Below are positions 44,171-55,069 of a stretch of 64,000 nucleotides of DNA, in pieces. A model generated the notes under the pieces. The model searched no databases. It was not told the DNA's origin and saw only the letters and a list, made by a program, of their open reading frames with translations. The stretch is from the NCBI GenBank assembly GCA_018907035.1, contig JACCIC010000228.1, positions 124,001 to 188,000 on the forward strand, given 5' to 3'. The DNA is from Sycobia sp. Sy_11 (lineage: Eukaryota; Arthropoda; Insecta; Hymenoptera; Epichrysomallidae). The position numbers were made by a program, and so were the translations under genes. Position 1 is the first letter of the stretch; the number at the start of each line of letters is the position of its first letter.

Positions 44171-44863
44171 CACCAATTCGGAAACAAAATTGGAGCATTG
44201 AAAGGTGTCATTGACAGAGCCATTAAATTGTCACATAAAGATTTTAGACAAAATAATTTATAGATAGTAAGAGAGACTTTTATTAATAATGGCTATCCAA
44301 TTCAATTTATTAATAGATTGATTGCTGAGAGATTGTTTGACATTTATAATACCGAAAATAGACATAGTGCAGGAATTGATTTTAACGGAGGCAAAATTAT
44401 TGTCTTACCATATATTCAAGGATTATCTGAAAGAATAAAAAGAAATTTTCGGAAATATAACATTCAAATTTTCTTAAAAAATCGCAATAATTTAAGTAGA
44501 TTGTTTAATAATTGCAAAGATAAGGATGATTTATGCTTAAAGTCAGGAGTTGTTTACAAGATTAATTGCATGGATTGTGATAAATACTATATTGGACAAA
44601 CAGGTAGATATTTAAAAAAGAGAATTTATGAGCATAAATATAGTTTACGTAGCTCACATATTACTTCTGGTTTAAAAGAGCATTGTTTAAAGTTTTTACA
44701 TTCTTTTGATTTTGTGAATGTGGATATTTTGGAACATGGTATTAATAATAAGTATAAACGGCAGAGTCTTGAAAGTATTCACATTTCCAAGAATCGAAAT
44801 AATGTGAATTTAATGTTAGAGTCTGGTAGATTGGACAGTGTTTATCATTCCTTATTAAATTGA
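44171..44863 (+). pseudogene. Penelope-like RT thumb and GIY-YIG endonuclease
   Basis: The best-preserved PLE coding piece here. Thumb sequence (GNKIGALKG..., 44180-44340) carries an in-frame TAG at 44261-44263. From about 44318 the frame is open to 44861 through the linker and the endonuclease: C-x2-C (CMDC, about 44568), YYIGQTGR, KKRIYEHKY, EHCLKF and a C-terminal LESIHI. GIY-YIG nucleases cut DNA during PLE integration. N-terminal and RT finger regions are missing. Confidence 0.9.
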
Positions 44864-45366
44864 TTGCTTTTGGACAATTTGTGTAGAGGGGGAATTTATA
44901 TTTAATTTACGAAATCTGGTGGTGGGGATGGGTATATATAGATTAGAATATAAGGTTTAGATTAGTCCCTGATGAGGAGCCGTAGCGAGCTCGAAACTTT
45001 GGACAAGTCTTCAATGAGGTAAGGGTGTTGGGGACAGTCAGACTGCACTCTACTAACAAAGAATTTTTTCAGCTAATATTTTATTTTCAGATTAGTCTAC
45101 GGGGGTGAATGTAAACAAGGACAGTCTGACTGTCATTATAATTTTAATTTAATTTTTAATTTAATTTTTATTTTTAATTTTTATTTTTTATTTTATTTTT
45201 ATTATTTTTTATTTTTATTTCTTATTTTTTATTTTTTATTATTATTTTTATTTTTTATTTTTATTTTATTTTTATTTTATTTTATTTTTGGATGGAATTG
45301 ATTGGACTGTAAGACCAATAAAAAAATATTTATTAATTTGTATATGGGCAGTCGACAGAAGTACAA
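44864..45366 (+). mobile_element. Penelope-like 3' non-coding region and tail
   Basis: Includes the hammerhead-like core (44969-44997), GACAGTCTGACTGTC (about 45120), a long T/A-rich run (45140-45290), and the family end with GTCGAC at 45351-45356. Array sequence resumes at about 45370. Confidence 0.8.
44969..44997 (+). ncRNA. hammerhead-ribozyme-like core
   Basis: CTGATGA, a 17-nt stem II region and GAAAC. In this copy stem II can extend: GAGC/GCTC plus CG/CG around a TAG loop, with one bulged A and one bulged G. It is the strongest of the three copies. Stem I is not obvious. Confidence 0.45.
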
Positions 45367-47174
45367 TTCAATTGTTTTAGAATTATTAATAAATGTATAT
45401 CCCAAATTAGATTTATATTTATTATAGGATTCAAGTCCTAGAACGGAAAGCGACAAGGAATGTCTAAAATAACATGTATATTTGTAAAAGGCATTTCATT
45501 TTCAACAATAAATTTCTATTAATAATAATTAAAAATTATGTGTAAATAATAAAATGAATATACTATGACGATGATGATTATGATGAAGATAAAATATTAG
45601 AATTAATAATTCTAATTATAAGGTTTATATTTTGAATAATCAATCAAATTAGTCAATAGTACTACAAACTATAAATAACTTATTATCAATCAGCAAGTAT
45701 GATCTTGCCAGGCCCCTTCCCACAAATTTTAGAGGTGAGCAAATCCAGTATTCAACTGAAATATATATGCATACTCTAAGTCTGAAAATAGATAATCATA
45801 ATGAAAATTTTTCCTTTTCTTCAATTGTATACTTAAAATTAGAATTAATTTAGAACATATTATTCAAATCCTGAGAAAGAATATGCAAAAAAAATAAAGA
45901 TAAGCTAAAAAGGACCTAAGGTATTGCATAACTTCTTGCACATACCGTACCAATAGCGAAATTCCCATAATGATAACAAAATTATGTTTCCAAAGCCTTT
46001 CCTACAGGATGACATATAACAGAAATTTATACACAGGATTAGAGCATATATATATATATATATATATTGTATACTGCTTAAACAAACAAATATTGTACCC
46101 TTATTGTTTCTTGAAGCACTTTCAATAGCAGATTAGTCTTTTCAATTTGCGTTAAATTGAGATTTTCGCTTATGTATAATTTAAAAATTATTTCTAAAGT
46201 TCTAGAATTTTGAATTCAGATTGCGAATAGAATTGGGATTTCTGTCCATCGAGGTTTTTGAAAGCCGCGTTTACCTATTCCGTTGATCATCAAAATGGAA
46301 CTCATAAATCAGATTTGTTTAAAAAAGTATTATACAATTTGTTCAAACAAATCAACAATATGTTTTTATATATAATTGTTATCAATAATTCACTCGTCAT
46401 AAGGTATAAAACATTTATATTTATATTTTTAGCTATTTAAAACAGATATAATTACAAAATTATTTATCCATAACGTTTCATTATTCAGATATCGATATAT
46501 ACAGTAAAATTGTGTGGTGCAAAAATTAATTATTAAAGAAAAAAGCATAAACTTTGTGGGAATGGGCCTGGCAAGTTCTTCGTTTTTTCTTTTTTTATTT
46601 CTGATAAATTCTCAGTAAGAATGGCAAAAGAATGTTCATCTGTAAACTTCGAAAAATCAAGATAATTATTTCTTTCTTATGACTCCAGGCGTGGACAAAA
46701 GGATCTAAAAATAAACTCGGTTATTTATAAATGATTTCGTTACTTTATTAAGTTGCATTGCCGTTAAAAATATTTATTTATTATTATTTTATAGAGTTTT
46801 AGAGATATTTTGTGTAAATTACACGTGCTGTCATTTACAGCGTTTAAAATAAGATGAACTTTGACAATTGTTTTAATGGTCCATTGTTTTAAGTTGTAAC
46901 CGCGTTACATAATTTATTTTTGTTTAAATATTTCGGATTATTTCAGAAAAATATCGTGCACATATCACTATGCTGTATGAACGTATTTGGTTTTGCTATA
47001 AATATGATTTCCTATGTAATTACATATATTATTATGTTTTCCTTTATCACAATTGGTAGGACATCGGACGATACCACTGAACTTATTATTAATTGAAGTA
47101 CAGAATATTTTTAGTCTTAATATATTTGTAAGTTTCGGCAAGTATTTTATATAAATGTTTTATAAAATACATAA

Positions 47175-48451
47175 AAAGACAGTTTTTTAAAATAAATTTG
47201 ATGAATAAATTTAACTGCATTAATTTAATTATACCTCGAAAGAACATTTGTACATGATTTTTGAATTATCAAGTATTATATTATTTCATCAATTGCTGAA
47301 AATATTTGAATGAAGAGGTTACATTCGTGTCCATTGTATTGTAAAATTTCTTTAGAACGCATTAAATAAAAAATAATTCAGAATATTCACTATAATGAAA
47401 AGTCTTCATTGTAAAATACTCCACATGCCTCACATTTTTTCAGAAATATCCATATATTTACTAATCATTACTTTCAATAGGCACTTTGGTTGTTATAAAA
47501 AAATACTCTCATTGTAATTATTTCAGTTTATTACTTATAATCAATCTCATTCTGAATTAGAGCTAAAAAATAGAACATTCTTGGCAACAAAACATGTAAC
47601 GTTGCTGCTGAGAAAGGATTGCTACAGTACAATCAAAACCGTTAAAAGTCTGAATAATTCTTATGACGAGTCTTAATGCTGCAAATCTCTATAATAGTTT
47701 ATTAAAATATCAAACTTCATAAAAATTAAACATGAGTTATTAAGTTTATTTCATAAGAAATTAAGAATAATGAACTTTGTTGAGTTTTTTAAAATAAAGT
47801 TGAGTAATAAATTGAAAATGCTTAATTTAATTCTACCTGAACAAACTTTTGTACATAATTTTTTAATTATGACGCATCACAGTATTTAATTTAATGTACA
47901 TTCATATCAATCTTCCTGTTAAAATTTTTTATAACGCTTTAAAATTAATCTTTCAGAATATTCACTAGCAAAAAAACTGTTTTCACATGCGTAAATTTTT
48001 TTTCAATGTATCTATATATTTACCACCAATTACATTAAACACTGGTGAATCGTGAACAAAGGGAGCCAGTGGAAGTGCTGTACCAAATACACTTTTATAT
48101 TAAATTATAAATGTTATTACTGAGAATTAAATTGATTTAAATAAAATTAAACATTAAATACAAATACAAAACCTCAACTACAAAGTATTTCAGAATACAC
48201 TAGAAAGAAAACTGTTTTCATAAAAAAATTTTTCACATGCGTAACTTTTTTTCAATGTATCTATATATTTACCACTAATTACATTAAACACTGGTGAATC
48301 GTGAACAAACGGAGCCTGTGGAAGTGCTGTACCAAATACACTTTTATATTAAATTATAAATGTTATTACTGAGAATTAAATTGATTTAAATATAATTAAA
48401 CGTTAAATATAAGTACAAAACCTAAACTACAAAGTATTTCAAAATACATTA
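47175..48451. repeat. Nested sub-duplications inside the array unit
   Basis: Two adjacent ~250-bp direct repeats (about 47952-48201 and 48202-48451) differ at scattered sites. An older duplication relates about 47175-47480 to about 47780-48010 (shared AGTTTTTTAAAATAAA, ATTTAATT.TACCT.., TTTGTACAT, CAGAATATTCACTA). Each array copy contains the same arrangement. Confidence 0.8.
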
Positions 48452-48847
48452 CCATTTCGATGTTTCTGTAGTTCGTTAATTTTTTTCTCTTCTATATGTG
48501 TATCCAGTTTATTGAAAACTTTGTAACTTATTCTTAACGTGCACTAATAACTAAAATAGTCCTTACGTTTTAAAAAAATAGTTTAAAGCACGTGCGATTA
48601 ATTACTAAAAACCAACTGCCACGTGAAAATATCGCACATTTGTTACATATACCTAGCTTCCTACATTTTACAATAGACGGTGTTCTTCGTAATTTTTATA
48701 CATTTCATTATATAATCTGATAAACGTCGATGCTTTTGTTTTTTGTTGAAAGTCTTACTTTTTTAATATTACTACGACACTTTGGAATTATATAGTATCA
48801 TGTTGACAGGACAATACATTTATAAAACTTGAATATTGGAAGAATAA

Positions 48848-49045
48848 ATGACGACTGACGCCGGTGGCAAAAAGCCCAACGAATTCGCGTAACTGATCTG
48901 CCCAGATCGTAGCATATATTCCAAGTGCCGGCGCATTTCTTCTAAGAATTATAAACAAACATTGACTGGAGTCTGTACAGGCGCTGAATTCTTATATATG
49001 ACCTTGCAGCATATCACCGTCTGCAATAGAGTTCCGAATTAGGAG
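48848..49045. other. GC-richer island in the array unit
   Basis: In an otherwise AT-rich unit this ~200-bp block is GC-richer and is kept in edge copy 0 (about 43171-43380) with few changes, and in copies 2-4 (about 53358, 57867 and 62376). It includes a GATCTGCCCAGATC palindrome. No protein frame is conserved. It may be a structured RNA, a protein-binding site or a transposon fragment. Confidence 0.4.
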
Positions 49046-49595
49046 ACTCTCTTATTTATTATACAACACTGTATTGTAGTTTGAATATACTATCTTGAAG
49101 AAAAGAACTATTAACAAAAGTAAAATAGTTAAGCGAGTTATATGTGTTTTTAGCAAATTAAGAAATTTAACACCTTTAAAATGTATCACGAATTTTATAA
49201 GAAATTTATCTAAAATATTTTTTTCAATTCAGAAATATATGTTATAACAAAAAATATTATATAACGAAATTAAAAATCAGATCTTTCAAATAGTCAAGAC
49301 TTCTGCCTATGACCAAGTGACACATAGAAATATATCTAATTATATTGTTGGTGAAACACTTACTTGAGATATATATAAATATAGCGCATAAATTGCTATT
49401 ATATTTAATCCGATACCATGAAAAACAATTTCGTTCATTAAAATTTTTTTTCTTTTTATTTTAAATTAAATAAAATATTTATCGCTACACAATTACTTAA
49501 TTATATATTCAAAATAAGTGATTTCTTTATTTAAAATACTGAAATATTTTTTGACCTAAAAACACCAAATATTTCTATTGAATTTTTATTAAATA

Positions 49596-49927
49596 TAGTA
49601 GGTGGAATGTTAAAATAAAGATACACGAAATAATCTTTTAACATGAACTTTATTTCAAACGAGGAAAGAAAAGACGTCTGTTCAAACGAAAGGACAACGC
49701 AAGACTCACTGCAGTACTCGAAATTGAAAACGCTGCAAGCCTTTGTCAGAAACTTAAAACCTATAAAAACACATCAGGCATCTAAACAATAAACTCAAAA
49801 ATCATTTGCCGCGCAGGCCAGCAAAGACGCAGATCGTAATAAGACCCAGTGGACACACATGTTTACATAATAAAGATCATGTTAAAAGATCATTTCGTGT
49901 ATCTTTACTTTAACATTCCACCTACTA
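49596..49927. mobile_element. MITE in array copy 1 (51-bp inverted ends, TA flanks)
   Basis: 332 bp. The terminal 51 bases (TAGTAGGTGGAATGTTAAA...) are inverted repeats with two mismatches, flanked by TA on both sides, as for Tc1/mariner-type MITEs. The centre is GC-richer with no coding. Copies lie at the same unit position in all later copies. Confidence 0.85.
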
Positions 49928-50560
49928 TACTTAATAAAACTTCAATATATAAAATAGACGATGAGTAATTTATGAAATTTGGTATACAGCAAGATTTATA
50001 AATAAAATGATGCAGTTAAATTTTGGGGTCGCAAGGTTGGTTCTTCAATGAAATATTAACAACTACTTTGTTCGACGCTCAACACTGTTTCTTATAAGAA
50101 TTGTTCTTTCGTACCTCGTATTATGAAACCAAACCGAATTTCGAAAGAGGGACACCTATTTACACAAAAATTATTATACAAAGACATAAAAAATCAGATC
50201 GTTGAAATAGAAAGATGATCTGGCAATGATGAAAGGAAACAACATAATGTAAGTAATTAAATTTTAAATCTTTTCGGAACAAAACCAGAAAATGTTCACG
50301 TACCACGTAAGAATTTTCAATAGATGCTTTTTAAATATTCCGAAATGTATTAACAAATAATAAGTAATGTAACACAATTACAGCTTAAAACAATGGATCA
50401 ATAAAATTAATGTCGAAGTTCATTGCATGTGTGTTCTTATAAATAACAGTTAGTATAATTTATACACAATATATCTAAAACTATAAAATAATAATAAATA
50501 AATAGTTTTAACTGAAATGCAGCTTAATAATTAAAAAAAAAAACAGAATTTTTAATAAAT

Positions 50561-53500
50561 GTATATCCCAAATTAGATTTATATTTATTATAGGATTCAA
50601 GTCCTAGAACGGAAAGAGACAAGGAATGTCTAAAATAACATTTTAATTTTTTTAATTTGCGTTAAATTGAGATTTTCGCTTATGTATAATTTAAAAATTA
50701 TTTCTAAAGTTCTAGAATTTTGAATTCAGATTGCGAATAGAATTGGGATTTCTGTCCATCGAGGTTTTTGAAAGCCGCGTTTACCTATTCCGTTGATCAG
50801 GAAAATGGAACTCATAAATCAGATTTGTTTAAAAAAGTATTATACAATCTGTTCAAACAAATCAACAATATGTTTTTATATATAATTGTTATCAATAATT
50901 CACTCGTCATAAGGTATAAAACATTTATATTTATATTTTTAGCTATTTAAAACAGATATAATTACAAAATTATTTATCCATAACGTTTCATTATTCAGAT
51001 ATCGATATATACAGTAAAATTGTGTGGTGCAAAAATTAATTATTAAAGAAAAAAGCATAAACTTTGTGGGAATGGGCCTGGCAAGTTCTTCGTTTTTTCT
51101 TTTTTTATTTCTGATAAATTCTCAGTAAGAATGGCAAAAGAATGTTCATCTGTAAACTTCGAAAAATCAAGATAATTATTTCTTTCTTATGACTCCAGGC
51201 GTGGACAAAAGGATCTAAAAATAAACTCGGTTATTTATAAATGATTTCGTTACTTTATTAAGTTGCATTGCCGTTAAAAATATTTATTTATTATTATTTT
51301 ATAGAGTTTTAGAGATATTTTGTGTAAATTACACGTGCTGTCATTTACAGCGTTTAAAATAAGATGAACTTTGACAATTGTTTTAATGGTCCATTGTTTT
51401 AAGTTGTAACCGCGTTACATAATTTATTTTTGTTTAAATATTTCGGATTATTTCAGAAAAATATCGTGCACATATCACTATGCTGTATGAACGTATTTGG
51501 TTTTGCTATAAATATGATTTCCTATGTAATTACATATATTATTATGTTTTCCTTTATCACAATTGGTAGGACATCGGACGATACCACTGAACTTATTATT
51601 AATTGAAGTACAGAATATTTTTAGTCTTAATATATTTGTAAGTTTCGGCAAGTATTTTATATAAATGTTTTATAAAATACATAAAAAGACAGTTTTTTAA
51701 AATAAATTTGATGAATAAATTTAACTGCATTAATTTAATTATACCTCGAAAGAACATTTGTACATGATTTTTGAATTATCAAGTATTATATTATTTCATC
51801 AATTGCTGAAAATATTTGAATGAAGAGGTTACATTCGTGTCCATTGTATTGTAAAATTTCTTTAGAACGCATTAAATAAAAAATAATTCAGAATATTCAC
51901 TATAATGAAAAGTCTTCATTGTAAAATACTCCACATGCCTCACATTTTTTCAGAAATATCCATATATTTACTAATCATTACTTTCAATAGGCACTTTGGT
52001 TGTTATAAAAAAATACTCTCATTGTAATTATTTCAGTTTATTACTTATAATCAATCTCATTCTGAATTAGAGCTAAAAAATAGAACATTCTTGGCAACAA
52101 AACATGTAACGTTGCTGCTGAGAAAGGATTGCTACAGTACAATCAAAACCGTTAAAAGTCTGAATAATTCTTATGACGAGTCTTAATGCTGCAAATCTCT
52201 ATAATAGTTTATTAAAATATCAAACTTCATAAAAATTAAACATGAGTTATTAAGTTTATTTCATAAGAAATTAAGAATAATGAACTTTGTTGAGTTTTTT
52301 AAAATAAAGTTGAGTAATAAATTGAAAATGCTTAATTTAATTCTACCTGAACAAACTTTTGTACATAATTTTTTAATTATGACGCATCACAGTATTTAAT
52401 TTAATGTACATTCATATCAATCTTCCTGTTAAAATTTTTTATAACGCTTTAAAATTAATCTTTCAGAATATTCACTAGCAAAAAAACTGTTTTCACATGC
52501 GTAAATTTTTTTTCAATGTATCTATATATTTACCACCAATTACATTAAACACTGGTGAATCGTGAACAAAGGGAGCCAGTGGAAGTGCTGTACCAAATAC
52601 ACTTTTATATTAAATTATAAATGTTATTACTGAGAATTAAATTGATTTAAATAAAATTAAACATTAAATACAAATACAAAACCTCAACTACAAAGTATTT
52701 CAGAATACACTAGAAAGAAAACTGTTTTCATAAAAAAATTTTTCACATGCGTAACTTTTTTTCAATGTATCTATATATTTACCACTAATTACATTAAACA
52801 CTGGTGAATCGTGAACAAACGGAGCCTGTGGAAGTGCTGTACCAAATACACTTTTATATTAAATTATAAATGTTATTACTGAGAATTAAATTGATTTAAA
52901 TATAATTAAACGTTAAATATAAGTACAAAACCTAAACTACAAAGTATTTCAAAATACATTACCATTTCGATGTTTCTGTAGTTCGTTAATTTTTTTCTCT
53001 TCTATATGTGTATCCAGTTTATTGAAAACTTTGTAACTTATTCTTAACGTGCACTAATAACTAAAATAGTCCTTACGTTTTAAAAAAATAGTTTAAAGCA
53101 CGTGCGATTAATTACTAAAAACCAACTGCCACGTGAAAATATCGCACATTTGTTACATATACCTAGCTTCCTACATTTTACAATAGACGGTGTTCTTCGT
53201 AATTTTTATACATTTCATTATATAATCTGATAAACGTCGATGCTTTTGTTTTTTGTTGAAAGTCTTACTTTTTTAATATTACTACGACACTTTGGAATTA
53301 TATAGTATCATGTTGACAGGACAATACATTTATAAAACTTGAATATTGGAAGAATAAATGACGACTGACGCCGGTGGCAAAAAGCCCAACGAATTCGCGT
53401 AACTGATCTGCCCAGATCGTAGCATATATTCCAAGTGCCGGCGCATTTCTTCTAAGAATTATAAACAAACATTGACTGGAGTCTGTACAGGCGCTGAATT

Positions 53501-55069
53501 CTTATATATGACCTTGCAGCATATCACCGTCTGCAATAGAGTTCCGAATTAGGAGACTCTCTTATTTATTATACAACACTGTATTGTAGTTTGAATATAC
53601 TATCTTGAAGAAAAGAACTATTAACAAAAGTAAAATAGTTAAGCGAGTTATATGTGTTTTTAGCAAATTAAGAAATTTAACACCTTTAAAATGTATCACG
53701 AATTTTATAAGAAATTTATCTAAAATATTTTTTTCAATTCAGAAATATATGTTATAACAAAAAATATTATATAACGAAATTAAAAATCAGATCTTTCAAA
53801 TAGTCAAGACTTCTGCCTATGACCAAGTGACACATAGAAATATATCTAATTATATTGTTGGTGAAACACTTACTTGAGATATATATAAATATAGCGCATA
53901 AATTGCTATTATATTTAATCCGATACCATGAAAAACAATTTCGTTCATTAAAATTTTTTTTCTTTTTATTTTAAATTAAATAAAATATTTATCGCTACAC
54001 AATTACTTAATTATATATTCAAAATAAGTGATTTCTTTATTTAAAATACTGAAATATTTTTTGACCTAAAAACACCAAATATTTCTATTGAATTTTTATT
54101 AAATATAGTAGGTGGAATGTTAAAATAAAGATACACGAAATAATCTTTTAACATGAACTTTATTTCAAACGAGGAAAGAAAAGACGTCTGTTCAAACGAA
54201 AGGACAACGCAAGACTCACTGCAGTACTCGAAATTGAAAACGCTGCAAGCCTTTGTCAGAAACTTAAAACCTATAAAAACACATCAGGCATCTAAACAAT
54301 AAACTCAAAAATCATTTGCCGCGCAGGCCAGCAAAGACGCAGATCGTAATAAGACCCAGTGGACACACATGTTTACATAATAAAGATCATGTTAAAAGAT
54401 CATTTCGTGTATCTTTACTTTAACATTCCACCTACTATACTTAATAAAACTTCAATATATAAAATAGACGATGAGTAATTTATGAAATTTGGTATACAGC
54501 AAGATTTATAAATAAAATGATGCAGTTAAATTTTGGGGTCGCAAGGTTGGTTCTTCAATGAAATATTAACAACTACTTTGTTCGACGCTCAACACTGTTT
54601 CTTATAAGAATTGTTCTTTCGTACCTCGTATTATGAAACCAAACCGAATTTCGAAAGAGGGACACCTATTTACACAAAAATTATTATACAAAGACATAAA
54701 AAATCAGATCGTTGAAATAGAAAGATGATCTGGCAATGATGAAAGGAAACAACATAATGTAAGTAATTAAATTTTAAATCTTTTCGGAACAAAACCAGAA
54801 AATGTTCACGTACCACGTAAGAATTTTCAATAGATGCTTTTTAAATATTCCGAAATGTATTAACAAATAATAAGTAATGTAACACAATTACAGCTTAAAA
54901 CAATGGATCAATAAAATTAATGTCGAAGTTCATTGCATGTGTGTTCTTATAAATAACAGTTAGTATAATTTATACACAATATATCTAAAACTATAAAATA
55001 ATAATAAATAAATAGTTTTAACTGAAATGCAGCTTAATAATTAAAAAAAAAACAGAATTTTTAATAAAT
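50561..55069. repeat. 4.5-kb array, copy 2
   Basis: 4,509 bp. It lacks the extra ~657 bases of copy 1. The small TTG frame is at 50768-50950. Confidence 0.92.
54106..54437. mobile_element. MITE in array copy 2
   Basis: Same 332-bp element and flanks as in copy 1. Confidence 0.85.

Larger units (their letters stand above)
45395..50560. repeat. 4.5-kb array, copy 1 (with ~657 extra bases)
   Basis: A full unit that carries about 657 bases (about 45470-46140) absent from copies 2-4. The extra part is AT-rich, with a TA run (46050-46068). A small frame at 46258-46440 starts at TTG and is found in every copy; nothing suggests it is a gene. A few substitutions separate copy 1 from copies 2-4. Confidence 0.9.

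Noticed and set aside
46258..46440. 60-residue frame repeated in every array copy
   Set aside because: It starts at TTG, has no ATG in context, no motif and no coding-like bias. It recurs only because the unit recurs.
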